Assembly (NCBI GenBank): GCA_965262425.1
Contig: OZ253536.1
Location: forward strand, 3,162,001-3,226,000
Direction of reading: 5' to 3'
DNA: 64,000 bases
Source of the DNA: CAZOZZ01 sp965262425
Lineage (GTDB): Bacteria; Acidobacteriota; Terriglobia; 20CM-2-55-15
Below are positions 18,166-27,778 of this stretch, one piece after another (the first letter of the stretch is position 1; the number at the start of each line of letters is the position of its first letter). The notes beneath the pieces are model-generated. The model did no database searches and was not told the origin of the DNA. It saw only the letters and a program-made list of their open reading frames with translations. Position numbers and translations under genes: made by a program.

Positions 18166-19215
18166 ATGTACAAATGCAACTGTAGCTACATACCACCGCA
18201 CGTGCTCGACACAATGGCGCGAAAGGGTGATCAACAGACCCGCCAAAGCGTACGGGCGAGCGTGCAACAGGCCAAGATCAGCCGGAGCAAACGGGCCACG
18301 CGTCAGGTTTCGATGGAGGCCCTTCTCGCTGGGGTGGCGGCTCCTGCGCCGGGCACCGCAGGTCGCGAAGTTTACAATTGCCAGAACCAATGGGCGCTCC
18401 GCGTTTTACCACTGGCACGAGGGGAAGGGGATGCGGCCACGGGTGACGACGATGTCAACGACATCTACAAGTATGCCGGCGCAACCCGTGACTACTTTCA
18501 AAACGAGCTCAATCGGAACTCGATCGATAATCAAGGCATGAATCTCATCCTGAACGTCCATGTGGGAGTGAACTTCATGAACGCCTTCTGGGATGGTGAC
18601 GAGATGGCCTTCGGCGACGGTGACGGCGCCATCTTCGTCAGCTTCGCAAAATCGCTGGATGTGGTTGCGCACGAGCTCACCCACGGCGTCACTCAGTTCA
18701 CGGCGAATCTGGATTACTATGGCCAGTCCGGCGCCCTCAACGAGCACTTCTCCGACGTGTTCGGTAGTGTCATCACACAGGACTCGCTAGGACAAGACGC
18801 GCACTCCGCGGACTGGCTGGTCGGCAACGAGATCATGGGCCCGACACTGTATGGCGAAGCTCTGCGCTGTATGAGCTCGCCGGGTACGGCCTATGACAAC
18901 CCTCTGATGGGCAAGGATCCACAACCAGATCACATGAATGACTACTACGCTGGACCTGCCGACAATCAGGGCGTACACATCAACAGCGGCATCATGAACA
19001 AGGTGTTTTACCTGGTTGCCACCGACATCGGCACTCCGGTGGCGGGGAAGGTCTGGTACCATGCCCTCCAGAACCTGTGGCCGACGGCGAGCTTCAACGA
19101 CGCGGTGGATGTGCTCGTAGAATCGGGCCGCGTCCTGGTAAAGGACGGCGTCGCACCGCAAGGAACCACGCAGACGGTGCGTGCGGCATTCAAAGAAGTT
19201 GGGTTGCCTGTTTAG
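18166..19215 (+). CDS. Protealysin-like M4 metallopeptidase
   Basis: ATG 18166 is chosen (AGGGAG about ten bases upstream) over GTG 18061, because the protein then starts with the short protealysin-type propeptide (CSYIPPHVLD) and no signal peptide. The zinc site is HELTH (His169, Glu170, His173) with Glu193 in ALNEHFSD; the catalytic His271 lies in GVHINSGIMN. At 349 residues it is of the compact M4 type rather than thermolysin length. Protealysins are intracellular or non-classically exported and are often encoded beside an emfourin inhibitor; one follows at 19299. Confidence 0.9.
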   Translation: MYKCNCSYIPPHVLDTMARKGDQQTRQSVRASVQQAKISRSKRATRQVSMEALLAGVAAPAPGTAGREVYNCQNQWALRVLPLARGEGDAATGDDDVNDIYKYAGATRDYFQNELNRNSIDNQGMNLILNVHVGVNFMNAFWDGDEMAFGDGDGAIFVSFAKSLDVVAHELTHGVTQFTANLDYYGQSGALNEHFSDVFGSVITQDSLGQDAHSADWLVGNEIMGPTLYGEALRCMSSPGTAYDNPLMGKDPQPDHMNDYYAGPADNQGVHINSGIMNKVFYLVATDIGTPVAGKVWYHALQNLWPTASFNDAVDVLVESGRVLVKDGVAPQGTTQTVRAAFKEVGLPV

Positions 19216-19298
19216 CGCCACGCGGCGCGCTTGCCGGTAATTCGATCGGGCCGCGGCGCCCTTCGGGCGTGGGTGGCGACGATACGATAGGGACTAAG

Positions 19299-19631
19299 GT
19301 GCGGATTGTTTTCAAAATGTCGGGTGGTTACGCCGGACTATTCGCCCTTAATCCTTTATCGTATCGAGTCGACACGGATGAGTCGCCGGATTCGGACTGT
19401 GCGCGACTGGTCGAACTGGTACACGCTTCGGGCGTGCTGGAATCGCCCTCAAGAAAACCCGAGCCTGGAACCAGTGGTCAACCCGACGTGTACAAGTACG
19501 AACTCTCCATCGCAGACGGCGGCGCGCCGCGAACCTTTTTCTTTGACGACGCGAATGCGTCTGCCGATGTCCACATGCTTTTGCAATATCTACAAGTGCG
19601 GGCGATCCAACACCGAATGAATGACGGATAG
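19299..19631 (+). CDS. Emfourin-type inhibitor of M4 protease
   Basis: GTG 19299 opens a 110-residue protein beginning MRIVFKMSGGYAGLFAL. The SGG-(F/Y)-AG start, the LVELVHASGVLE helix, DVYKYELSIADGG and the C-terminal LLQYL match the small emfourin (protealysin inhibitor) family as I know it. It lies 83 bases behind the protease gene on the same strand, the arrangement typical of protealysin-emfourin pairs. It probably binds and holds the neighbouring protease in check inside the cell. A GTG start with a weak Shine-Dalgarno may keep expression low. Confidence 0.75.
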   Translation: MRIVFKMSGGYAGLFALNPLSYRVDTDESPDSDCARLVELVHASGVLESPSRKPEPGTSGQPDVYKYELSIADGGAPRTFFFDDANASADVHMLLQYLQVRAIQHRMNDG

Positions 19632-19755
19632 TCCATCAGCGTGACGTCGACGCGAGCGGCTCTGGTGAAAGACGACCCAGACGACCCCAATGCAACCAGG
19701 AAGGTCTGGCTCAAAGACACGGTACTTTTCGGTAGGTTTCGGTATGGTCGGTTAG

Positions 19756-19816
19756 AGACTCAAAATCTGGCGAGGGGCAACTTTCGTGGGGGTTCAAGCC
19801 CCCCCTCCGGCATTGA
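19756..19816 (+). pseudogene. 3' fragment of tRNA-Leu (anticodon loop to acceptor end)
   Basis: 61 bases match the intact tRNA-Leu(CAA) at 40201-40286 from the anticodon stem through the discriminator and four bases beyond, with two mismatches. The 5' half is absent. It lies on the plus strand while the intact gene is on the minus strand. Such 3' fragments are the usual footprint of tRNA-targeting integrases. Confidence 0.85.
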
Positions 19817-19976
19817 TCCTAAACAACTTATATGAGATCGGGAGTCCAATGCGGATGGCTTTCCCTTCGGACCGGCATCCGTTAACTCGATCTCCTTGTC
19901 CTGATCCTCATCCCCACGAGGGTAAACCGAGCCGCAATGCTGAGGGGGAGGGCCTGTGTGGTTCAGGTGAGTCCGT

Positions 19977-20891
19977 CTATTTCTCGGGGGATTCCAGCCC
20001 TGCTTCTGTCGCCTCGAGAATGTCAGACGCATTCCAGTTCGGGACATCCCGGGCCAGCTTAAAGAGCAATGCGTCCAGTGTCTCCCGTGCCTCGTCCCCA
20101 CGTTCTCTATCGGTGACAAAGTTAGCTGTTGCCCGCCATTCACTGGACTGGGCCAGACGGCCTCGCAGGGCAGCAGTCAAGATATCAATCCAGGTGGGTG
20201 CGCTGAACGTGAAGGTCAGGGAGAGTGCATCGGTAATGGCTTCGGTTCTGTGCCAGGCACCTCGTGGCACAAAGAGTAGCGATCCTGGTTTGAGAACGAA
20301 TTCGGTGGCATTTTCGGGAAGCTGATCAGGCATCGAGGTTGGAGCATAGCTGTCCAGCTCCGGGTCCATCGCAAGTCCGATCGTATGCCGGCTCATCGGA
20401 TTCTCGACGTGTGGGTTGGGGGCCACCCACCATCGCTTTGTGCCATGAATCTGCAGGACGAAATTTATGTTCTGGTCAAAATGAGCGGCGGTGCCTTTGC
20501 CTGCGGGAATTGCATAGACCAGGTTTCGGGCGTCAGTCATGGTCGAAAGACCGAGCTCGAGCTTGAGCGACTCGAGCCAACTTTGTAATACGGGCGAGAT
20601 GGTGTTGATGTCGTTAAACAGAAGTCCCGCGCCGTTGTTGAAATGTTCGAGCGCCGCCTCCGTTGTTACTTCCGTCGAGTTGCCCTCGTCTGCAATGCCG
20701 GGGAGATAGGCGTCGACCTTCTTCGGCCAGGACGCGAGTACGGTTTCTAACGATTCGAGGAAGGGGAGGGCGGTGAGCTCGTGAATACTGTCGCCCAGTT
20801 CATGCACGACGAGAGGTGTGTTGCTTTCGTAGTGATCGAAGAAATCGGACTTTGAGTGGGGACGGATGAGGGCACTTAAGGGTTGTTTCAT
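19977..20891 (-). CDS. JmjC/Cupin_4-like 2-oxoglutarate oxygenase
   Basis: A 304-residue protein. The HxD pair is in TAAHFDQNINFVLQIHG and the distal His in PRGAWHRTEA, followed by SLTFTFSAPTW; this layout matches Cupin_4 (RoxA/ycfD-like) oxygenases that hydroxylate ribosomal proteins or other targets. The spacing and the W-rich strand GTKRWWVAP support the family. The target is unknown and no ribosomal gene is adjacent. Start ATG at 20891. Confidence 0.75.
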   Translation of the reverse strand: MKQPLSALIRPHSKSDFFDHYESNTPLVVHELGDSIHELTALPFLESLETVLASWPKKVDAYLPGIADEGNSTEVTTEAALEHFNNGAGLLFNDINTISPVLQSWLESLKLELGLSTMTDARNLVYAIPAGKGTAAHFDQNINFVLQIHGTKRWWVAPNPHVENPMSRHTIGLAMDPELDSYAPTSMPDQLPENATEFVLKPGSLLFVPRGAWHRTEAITDALSLTFTFSAPTWIDILTAALRGRLAQSSEWRATANFVTDRERGDEARETLDALLFKLARDVPNWNASDILEATEAGLESPEK

Positions 20892-21201
20892 GGGTGTATG
20901 TCGTTAGGACGATTTGGCCGTTGGCCGTGTTTGAGAGTCAGCTTCAAGTTATACCGCAAGCCTATCTGACTGAACAAAGGATGTTCCCGCGGTCGGGAAC
21001 TGCCAGGTGTCGATTGGATTCAGGGGCCCTCGGATGGCAGTGCGGGTGCCCTGCGCAGATACAATGGAAACCTGGATCGCTTGGTTCAGTTAAGGAGGGA
21101 GGGCGCATGAGGAAGATTTGCGAAGTGTACGTGACGGTGATTGGGGCAATCGGTCTATCATCTCTCACAGATTGAGAATTAGAGGGGGAAGAGCCGGGGA
21201 C
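20892..21201. other. Intergenic, no gene recognised
   Basis: About 310 bases between the divergent JmjC-like gene and the oxidoreductase pseudogene. It must hold any promoters for the two; none was clear enough to mark. Confidence 0.4.
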
Positions 21202-22043
21202 ATGACAAACATCATAAATCATCAGGTCAAGCTGGCGGGCCGGCCGGAAGGTCTGCCCAAATCAAGCGATTGGCAATTTGCCGAAGCCGGAGTGCCCGAC
21301 CTCGAAGACGGGCAGGTGCTGGTCAAGATTCATTACATCTCGGTCGACCCGGCGATGCGCGCCTGGATGAACGACCAGGATAGCTATCTGCCGGCGCTCA
21401 AACTGGGCGATGTGATGCGTGCGCTCACCGTCGGCGAGGTGGTGGTGAGCGAGAACCCGGCCTTTGCCACGGGTGATTTCGTCGCCGGCTTCGATGGCGT
21501 GCAGGAATATGCCATCTCCGATGGCAGCACGTTGATGAAGGCCGATACCAGACTGGCGCCGTTGCCGGCGGTGCCCGAAAGTGCGCCTTTCTCATCGACG
21601 AACTCGGCTTTGATGCCGCCATCGATTACAAAAACGAATCCCTGGATGAAGGCCTGGCCCGAACCTGCCCGGACGGCATAGACATATTCTTTGATAATGT
21701 CGGTGGCGAAGTGCTGGATTCGGCCCTGGCACGGATCAACTTCCACGCCCGCGTCGTCATCTGCGGTGCGATCTCGCAATACAACAACACCACACCAATC
21801 GAAGGCCCAGGCAATTATCTCAGCCTGCTGATCCAGAGCGCCCGGCTGGAAGGTTACATCTATCTCAACTGGCGCGAACAATGGCCGGCGATGATCACCG
21901 AGCTGGCAAAGTGGCGCGCCGAAGGCAGGCTGAACTGCCCCGACGATATCGTCGAGGGTGGTCTCAAGGCCTTCCCCGATACCCTTCTCAGGCTTTTCTC
22001 CGGCGACAATTTCGGCAAACTGATGATCAAGGTGGCTGACTGA
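21202..22043 (+). pseudogene. Medium-chain NADP-dependent oxidoreductase (CurA/PTGR-like), internally deleted
   Basis: ATG 21202 follows a purine-rich leader. The first 120 codons read as the N-terminal catalytic domain (VDPAMRAWMND, VGEVVVSENPAF). At about 21580 the frame jumps from PLPAVPE straight to AFLIDELGFDAAIDYK in another frame, followed by DIFFDNVGGEVLD and ICGAISQYNN. The missing part is the segment with the Rossmann loop (AxGxxG), roughly 60-70 codons. The C-terminal piece reads normally to 22043. Neither piece can bind NADPH, so this is a pseudogene unless an assembly gap is at fault. Confidence 0.85.
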
Positions 22044-22510
22044 AGCTTGAAAGTGCCAGCGGCAACATTATCTCCTTACCACGGAGGTATAGGCGATGAG
22101 ACGCCCGACGGCCTGCGGCCGCGCGCGGGTTGACATAACGCCCATACGACGACACTGTCAGTACCGCCATAGTCGTCAGACCCTGCTTATCCGCTACCTC
22201 TCTTCCCTCTATCCTTTCTCTCCTCACCATTTTTGAAGAGAAAACACAAATCGCTGAAGGCTGCCACCCGCCAACTCGTCCCCAAGGAACTGCATGACGG
22301 CCAGCACGACATCTTCCCGAAAAGTCACCTTGCCGGGGGGGTGTGCCGTACAGGTTGACGGCGAATCGCAGTGCGATGTCATGCATGCCGGAGCGGCGAA
22401 TGAGTACCGATGGGCAGATGGCCCCAGAGTCGTCAGGGTTGCCGTGACGAGTGCCCCTCTCGTGGGCGCCCGTCCTCAGGCATGGTGTCTGTCGGAAACA
22501 GATGCCTTCA
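22044..22510. other. Intergenic with dispersed repeat
   Basis: Between the oxidoreductase remnant and cyclophilin gene. It holds copy A of a dispersed repeat (22108-22195). No gene recognised in the rest. Confidence 0.4.
22108..22195 (+). repeat. Dispersed repeat, copy A
   Basis: About 88 bases matching copy B at 38806-38895 and, more weakly, copy C at 34548-34600. The shared core is GCGCGGGTTGACATAACG followed by CCATACGACGACACTGTC. Copy A can also pair GACGAC with GTCGTC. Identity of the element is unknown. Confidence 0.75.
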
Positions 22511-22930
22511 CTAGTCTTGGATGGTCAACATTGTGATGGTGTCGCCAATTGCGATGTTGTTGACCACGTCCATGTCTTCTGTGCGCCCGAAGACCGTGTG
22601 TACGCCATCCAGATGTGGCGTGGCCACATGGGTGATGAAGAATTGGCTGCCGCCGGTATTCGGGCCTGCGTGTGCCATGGACAGGGATCCGGGTGTGTGT
22701 TTCCGAGCGTTGATTTCGCAATCGATCTGATAGCCGGGCCCACCGGTGCCGGTGCCTTGAGGACATCCGCCCTGAATCATGAAACTTGCGATGACGCGGT
22801 GGAAGGTCAGTCCGTCGTAATAGCCATTTTTGGCCAGATCGGCGAAATTCTTGACAGTATTGGGGGCGTCAGTATCGAACAGTTCCAAGTTGATGGTGCC
22901 TTTGCTGGTCTCCATGATGGCTTTGGACAT
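22511..22930 (-). CDS. Cyclophilin-type peptidyl-prolyl isomerase
   Basis: A 139-residue single-domain cyclophilin. The hallmark stretches are GLTFHRVIASFMIQGG with the catalytic Arg, GSLSMAHAGPNTGGSQFFIT and HLDGVHTVFG. There is no signal peptide, so it is cytoplasmic and PpiB-like. It catalyses cis-trans isomerisation of prolyl bonds in protein folding. Single gene with no close same-strand partner. Confidence 0.93.
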   Translation of the reverse strand: MSKAIMETSKGTINLELFDTDAPNTVKNFADLAKNGYYDGLTFHRVIASFMIQGGCPQGTGTGGPGYQIDCEINARKHTPGSLSMAHAGPNTGGSQFFITHVATPHLDGVHTVFGRTEDMDVVNNIAIGDTITMLTIQD

Positions 22931-23429
22931 GATGTGCTCCTATGTGGATTTTAACAAAAATGACAATCAGTCGGTAACCATAGCGATGGTGGATCTAACT
23001 AGAAGACTTTAGTGTGGGCAAAATCTGGGGTTCCTGGACCGGCAAAAGGAATACATCATATCGGCCAATTCGGAGACGAAGGCGCAGCTCTCGTAACTTT
23101 CGCGTCATGAGCAGTTAGAATAAATACGCCTCCGTCCCCGAATTGTTCCCTGTTCCGAAATAGTTCCCAAACGACTGTTTGATTACGATTGGCGGTCTCA
23201 AGATTCGTGAAGCGGGCCTAGCCCGCATTTCTCATGAATGGTGCCCAAAACTGCATTTTGGAGACGGAAAAGATGTCGGAGGCTGGGTGGCGAGAGCAAG
23301 GATGCCGGCTGAGGGGAGTGACTGGGCCTGGACGAGTGGTGGTGAAGGGAATGACGACGTGAAATCGGATTACAGAGACAGCTATCCCGATCAAAGATCG
23401 GAACGTTGGTATGTCTGAGGAGGGGACGC
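22931..23429. other. Intergenic, flank of IS1380
   Basis: About 500 bases without a supported gene. One end of the IS1380-type element must lie here, but I could not locate its terminal repeat. Confidence 0.4.
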
Positions 23430-24845
23430 TCAACAGCGAAGCGGGACTTTCTGAAGGTTGGCATAAATCTGAGCGAACACCGCGGCGTAGGGGTATCCGC
23501 CAGCCATCCGAATCCAGACTCGACGCACGGTCACATGGATCTGCGCTCCGATTTTGAGCAGCTTCAAGCGAATCGTGGTGCACTGCGCCCGCGCGAATTC
23601 GGTGCCCTGCAACCCGAGCCGTCGCAAGGCCTGCATTAACATGTACGCCACCGATGAAAGGTAGAGTCGGAGTTGATTGGCGCGCATGGTGGCCGTGCTG
23701 GTCCGATCGGCGAACAATCCGAGCTGTTGCTCTTTGATCCGGTTTTCCATATCCCCTCGGGCACAGTAGATCTGTTCATAGATCTGTCTTGGGGTCTTTC
23801 GGCCTTTCGGTAACGAGGTGACGATAAACCGAGGATTGGAGCCCTTGGCCAGATGTTCGGCCTTACCAATGATGCGTCGCTCACGGGTCCAGCTGTCGCG
23901 GGTCTGATACGGAAACGTCTTAAAGACGCGCGCTGGCTTTCCCGTCCTGTCGAATCGCTTTTTTGCAGTCGCCATCGGAGTTTCGATCGCGCCCAGCAGT
24001 CGATTGTTCTTTGCCAGTCCGATCACGTAATCGACACGGTGTTGGGCCTCGCACCACGTCAGGATCTCATCGCGGCAGAAACCCGAGTCGGCACGAATCA
24101 CGATCTGGACTCTGGGCCACTTCTGCCGAATCTGTCCGACGATCCGTTCCAGCTCTTTGACCGATCCGGCCGCACCATCGATGTCGGATCGTCGTAGCCG
24201 GGCACACAGCAGAAACTCCCCACAGAAGATATACAGCGGCAGATAACAATAGTGCCGGTAATAGCCGTGAAAGAAGCGACCCTCCTGACTCCCGTGAATC
24301 GGATCGTCGGTCGCATCCAGATCCAGAATGATCTGCCGCGGCGCCCGCCGATGCGCTTGGAGAAACACGTCCACCATCAACCTATCCATCGCCGCCTCGT
24401 CTCGTCCGATCTTCTTGTACGGATGGTCTGCCGCACCCTCGGTCGACAGTTCCAGTCGGTTCAGCGTGCTCTTACCAGCCAGGGCCTTGCCTCGATCTCG
24501 TGCCTGTTTCCGGGTCCGACCCTTCGGATCGGTCTCACCCACCATCACGGCCAGCATCGGATCCGACCGGAGTTGGTCGTGGTCGTTCAGATCCTCATAG
24601 CCCAAACACAATCCGTACACACGTTGCGACACCAGTTGTTCGATCCCGTGTTCCACAAATCGCGGATCCCGATGATCCTGGAAACATCCGGCAAGCTGTT
24701 TCAGAATCCCCGTCCGTTTTTCTGCTTCTCGTAGCAGCAAGCCGCCCGCATCCGTGCTGATGTCTCCTCCGTCGAATTGGCCCCGTACTTCCTGTGAACC
24801 TAATGCGTGAAATTGAATCGATTCTGTCTTACACTCTGTATTCAT
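23430..24845 (-). CDS. IS1380-family transposase
   Basis: An intact 471-residue DDE transposase. Visible features are DGGDISTDAGGLLLREAE at the N-terminus, the first catalytic Asp in ILDLDATDDP, the second in IRADSGFC, and YCARGDMENRIKEQQLGLF with the Glu; these are characteristic of IS1380. The full length suggests a recent or still active copy. A GC-rich hairpin lies just upstream of its start. Confidence 0.9.
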   Translation of the reverse strand: MNTECKTESIQFHALGSQEVRGQFDGGDISTDAGGLLLREAEKRTGILKQLAGCFQDHRDPRFVEHGIEQLVSQRVYGLCLGYEDLNDHDQLRSDPMLAVMVGETDPKGRTRKQARDRGKALAGKSTLNRLELSTEGAADHPYKKIGRDEAAMDRLMVDVFLQAHRRAPRQIILDLDATDDPIHGSQEGRFFHGYYRHYCYLPLYIFCGEFLLCARLRRSDIDGAAGSVKELERIVGQIRQKWPRVQIVIRADSGFCRDEILTWCEAQHRVDYVIGLAKNNRLLGAIETPMATAKKRFDRTGKPARVFKTFPYQTRDSWTRERRIIGKAEHLAKGSNPRFIVTSLPKGRKTPRQIYEQIYCARGDMENRIKEQQLGLFADRTSTATMRANQLRLYLSSVAYMLMQALRRLGLQGTEFARAQCTTIRLKLLKIGAQIHVTVRRVWIRMAGGYPYAAVFAQIYANLQKVPLRC

Positions 24846-24915
24846 AAAGGCCGCCTCCGTCTGCGCATTTGATGCTTCTAGACAAAGTCATCTATGCCAG
24901 ACAGGGCGGCCTTTT
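24846..24915. repeat. Hairpin at the 5' end of the IS1380 element
   Basis: AAAGGCCGCC and GTCTG at 24846-24863 pair with CAGAC and GGCGGCCTTT at 24898-24914, leaving a loop of about 34 bases and a T run. It lies directly before the transposase start on the minus strand. It may act as a terminator shielding the transposase from outside transcription, or as part of the IS end. Confidence 0.6.
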
Positions 24916-24991
24916 TCGGTCCTTTCCCTTCCTACTCTGTTTCGATTTATCTCAGATCTCTTGAGAAATGCGGGCTAGAAATTCGGAGAAT

Positions 24992-25155
24992 CACTTTCAG
25001 AAATCGCTGAGCGCCCTCTAAAAGTTGTTTTTCACCTTCAAAAAGCGTGAAGACAGTAAAAAATGTCGCAAATCACTTTCAAAAGTTCCAGGTGCACCTT
25101 CAAGAGTTCCGAATCCACTTTCAAAAGTCGTTTCACAGTCAGGGAAGTCGCTTTT
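24992..25155. repeat. Degenerate tandem repeat, about 21-bp unit
   Basis: The motif CAC(T/C)TTCAAAAGT recurs at 24992, 25033, 25074, 25095 and 25116, with weaker units at 25012, 25054 and 25134, giving a period of 20-21 bases. Units 25074-25133 are the best kept. Read in a reverse frame the core gives a repeated LLKVxxE heptad. No start signal or gene around it was found. Confidence 0.7.
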
Positions 25156-25642
25156 CGCTTCTGGAAGGGCGGATAGGGCACGGAACTGTGCCGTTGGGTG
25201 GGTTCGTGGAATTTGGGGAAAGAATCAATCATTTGCCTGGGGAGAGGATGGGGCGAGGCGAACGAGGGGTTAACCTTCAGGTTACCTTCAACCTCTCGAT
25301 TGCGGCCTGGACCATCGAGTCCTCGTCTTCCGTCAGCAACTGACAAGATCGGTCGTCCGGGCACCTCCGACCGGCGGTGCCGTCTGAGGGCGACAACGCT
25401 ACGGAGAGATTTCAACCTCCGCCTCGATCTCAACTGGGATATTGAACGGTAGTTCTGCCATACCCACAGCGGATCGACTATGGTCACCGCATCTGGGCTT
25501 CGGGGCAAGGCCCAAGACGCCGCTCGGAGAGGCGACGAAAAACGGCCACGTCATAGCAGCGGGCGAAACAAGAGGCGGCACACGATGCGAAGTAACGAGG
25601 CGCCTGGAGCGGTGCCTCGTTACCCACAGACTTGCGCCGATA

Positions 25643-27778
25643 CTACGGGCCCTTACCACTGCCGGGAGTGATGCGGATTGTGTCACAGTCTTCGATCGGC
25701 ATGCCGCCTGCCGTTCCGCCAGTCAGGCAGGCCTCATCATCGTTCGGACCGATCCCTGTCTCCTGCGTCCGGAAGTGGAACAGCGCGTCAAGATCTCCGT
25801 CGCCGTCCACGTCACCCGCGTGCCCTCTGTGGGCCGGTGACGCCCCGTTCGGACCAAAGACGATCGTCGAGGCGTCGACCTCGGTGATGGCGTTGAAGTC
25901 GGCGTCGGAGAGAATCGCCACCGGAATGAGGCCCTTGCTTTTGAGATTGATCGGGTTGGGATCACTGCCGGGCCTGATGTCAATGCTGATCGCTCCAGAC
26001 TCATCCTCCGAGCCGACATAGATCGAAAACTCAGTCACGCCGGTGAATGTGGCTGTTGCTCCACCCGCGTCGACTGCACCGGCCCCTGCGTTGAGCAAGG
26101 TGCCGGTTCCGGGATCGAATCTGAACAGGGACAAAGGGGTCCCGGCAGGAAGCGGGAAAACCAGGGGCAGCGTGATGGTCGCTCCGGGGGCAGGCAGCGG
26201 GCTGGGGTTGGGGGTCAGGGTAAAGTCTACAAACAGAGTGGCTGCTGCGATGAAGCCGGGTGGCGGCGAGACACCAGGATCGGGAACAACGTCGATGGAC
26301 ACCTGGGTGTCCCCCGACAGGATGCCTGCGGGCACGGTGAAAACGGCGCCTGAGCCTGCCGCGTCCACAACCGTCCCGCCGCCAACGCCTAGAACACCAT
26401 CCGGCAGTTTGCCGAAGACATAAGCCGAGCCGGAGTCGCAAATTGGGTCAATCGTTGGCAGACACGCATCGTCGTCGCCAACTGCTCCCACCACGGCACT
26501 GCCGCCGCTGACAGCAACCGTGGTACCGAACTCGTGGAACGACACGGCATCGCTCGCCGTCATCTTGGCGTCCCCGGTTTTGTCCACCCAACCCCCGAGA
26601 GGCCGCACGAAGACGTAGGCCGAGCCGGATTGGCATGCAAAATTAATCACGGGGAGGCAGCCGTCGTCGTCCAGTGGAGATCCGACTACGACGGTGTCGC
26701 CGCTGACAGCAACGGCCCAGCCGAACCGATCAGTCCCTGTACCGTCAGCGGCGGCCAGCTTGGCATCTTCGGTCTTATCCGCCCAGCCGGCTGCGGGGCG
26801 GACAAAAACGTAAGCGGCACCGGACTCCCCGGTCAGGCCGGTGGCGAGAATCGCCCCGGCGACCGCAGTATCACCGCTGACGGCGACTGACCATCCGAGC
26901 TCGTGACCGATGCCGCCGTCACTCGCAGACAGCTTGGCGTCCTCGGTCTTATTCGCCCATCCCCCCGCGGGACGCTCGAAGATATAGGCGGAACCCGATA
27001 TGCAGGCGGGGTTGACAATGGGCAGGCACGCATCATCGTCGTGGAACGCCCCGACCACGGCCGTGTTCGCGCTGATGCCGACGGAAAACCCGAAACGGTC
27101 ATTGGTGGCGCCGTCACCGGCGGTCAACTTGGCATCCTCGGAATTATCCGCCCACCCAGTTACGGGCCGGACGAAGATATAGGCCGCTCCGGACTCGATA
27201 ATCACCCCATCGGCACCGAAAGCTCCAACGACGATAGCTTCGCCGCTGACTCCGACAGAAACTCCGAAGAGGTGACTTGAGGCGGCGTCGCTTGCCACCA
27301 GCTTGGCATCCTCGGTCATGTTCGCAACACTGGTCCAACCACCGGCAGGGCGAACGAATACGTAGGCCGAACCGGAATTCGGCCCTGCGTCATCGTCCTG
27401 GGCCGAGCCGACCACGACCGTGTCGCCGCTGATGGCCACCGAACGGCCGAATCGGTCAAAGGCCACACCATCACTGGCAGTCAGCTTGGGCCCCGCGATC
27501 CACTGGCCGGTCGCCGGATCCCGCAGGAAGAGGTAGGCTGCTCCGGAATTGCACGCCGGGTCCACGATCGGCAAACAGGCATCATCGTCGAGCGACCCGA
27601 CCACGGCCGTGTCTCCGTCGATCGCCACGGAACGCCCGAAGCGGTCCTGTGACTCGGCGTCACCAGCAGTCAGCTTCGCGATTTCCGATACCTCCTGCCC
27701 CAGCACCGGGGAAGGCCCCGCCCAAAGCAGCGCACCGGCCAACAGGCCCAGAAACTGCATACGACCAGATCTTTTCAT
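25643..27778 (-). CDS. Secreted FG-GAP/beta-propeller repeat protein
   Basis: The start at 27778 has AAGGAGG seven bases upstream and opens a signal peptide (MQFLGLLAGALLWAGPSPVLG). About seven repeats follow, each with DRFG(R/W)SVA(I/V)SGDT(A/V)VVGS and acidic DDDA loops that may bind calcium, giving an integrin-like propeller. Two repeats carry Cys pairs. The last 110 residues (IDIRPGSDPNPINLKSKG, then DVDGDGDLDALFHF) form a dockerin-like conserved C-terminal module seen on secreted proteins. 711 residues in all. Probably extracellular or surface-bound; ligand unknown. Confidence 0.8.
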   Translation of the reverse strand: MKRSGRMQFLGLLAGALLWAGPSPVLGQEVSEIAKLTAGDAESQDRFGRSVAIDGDTAVVGSLDDDACLPIVDPACNSGAAYLFLRDPATGQWIAGPKLTASDGVAFDRFGRSVAISGDTVVVGSAQDDDAGPNSGSAYVFVRPAGGWTSVANMTEDAKLVASDAASSHLFGVSVGVSGEAIVVGAFGADGVIIESGAAYIFVRPVTGWADNSEDAKLTAGDGATNDRFGFSVGISANTAVVGAFHDDDACLPIVNPACISGSAYIFERPAGGWANKTEDAKLSASDGGIGHELGWSVAVSGDTAVAGAILATGLTGESGAAYVFVRPAAGWADKTEDAKLAAADGTGTDRFGWAVAVSGDTVVVGSPLDDDGCLPVINFACQSGSAYVFVRPLGGWVDKTGDAKMTASDAVSFHEFGTTVAVSGGSAVVGAVGDDDACLPTIDPICDSGSAYVFGKLPDGVLGVGGGTVVDAAGSGAVFTVPAGILSGDTQVSIDVVPDPGVSPPPGFIAAATLFVDFTLTPNPSPLPAPGATITLPLVFPLPAGTPLSLFRFDPGTGTLLNAGAGAVDAGGATATFTGVTEFSIYVGSEDESGAISIDIRPGSDPNPINLKSKGLIPVAILSDADFNAITEVDASTIVFGPNGASPAHRGHAGDVDGDGDLDALFHFRTQETGIGPNDDEACLTGGTAGGMPIEDCDTIRITPGSGKGP

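Noticed and set aside
24992..25155. CRISPR array
   Set aside because: The repeat unit is 21 bp with no unique spacers between units and strong degeneracy; no cas genes are nearby.
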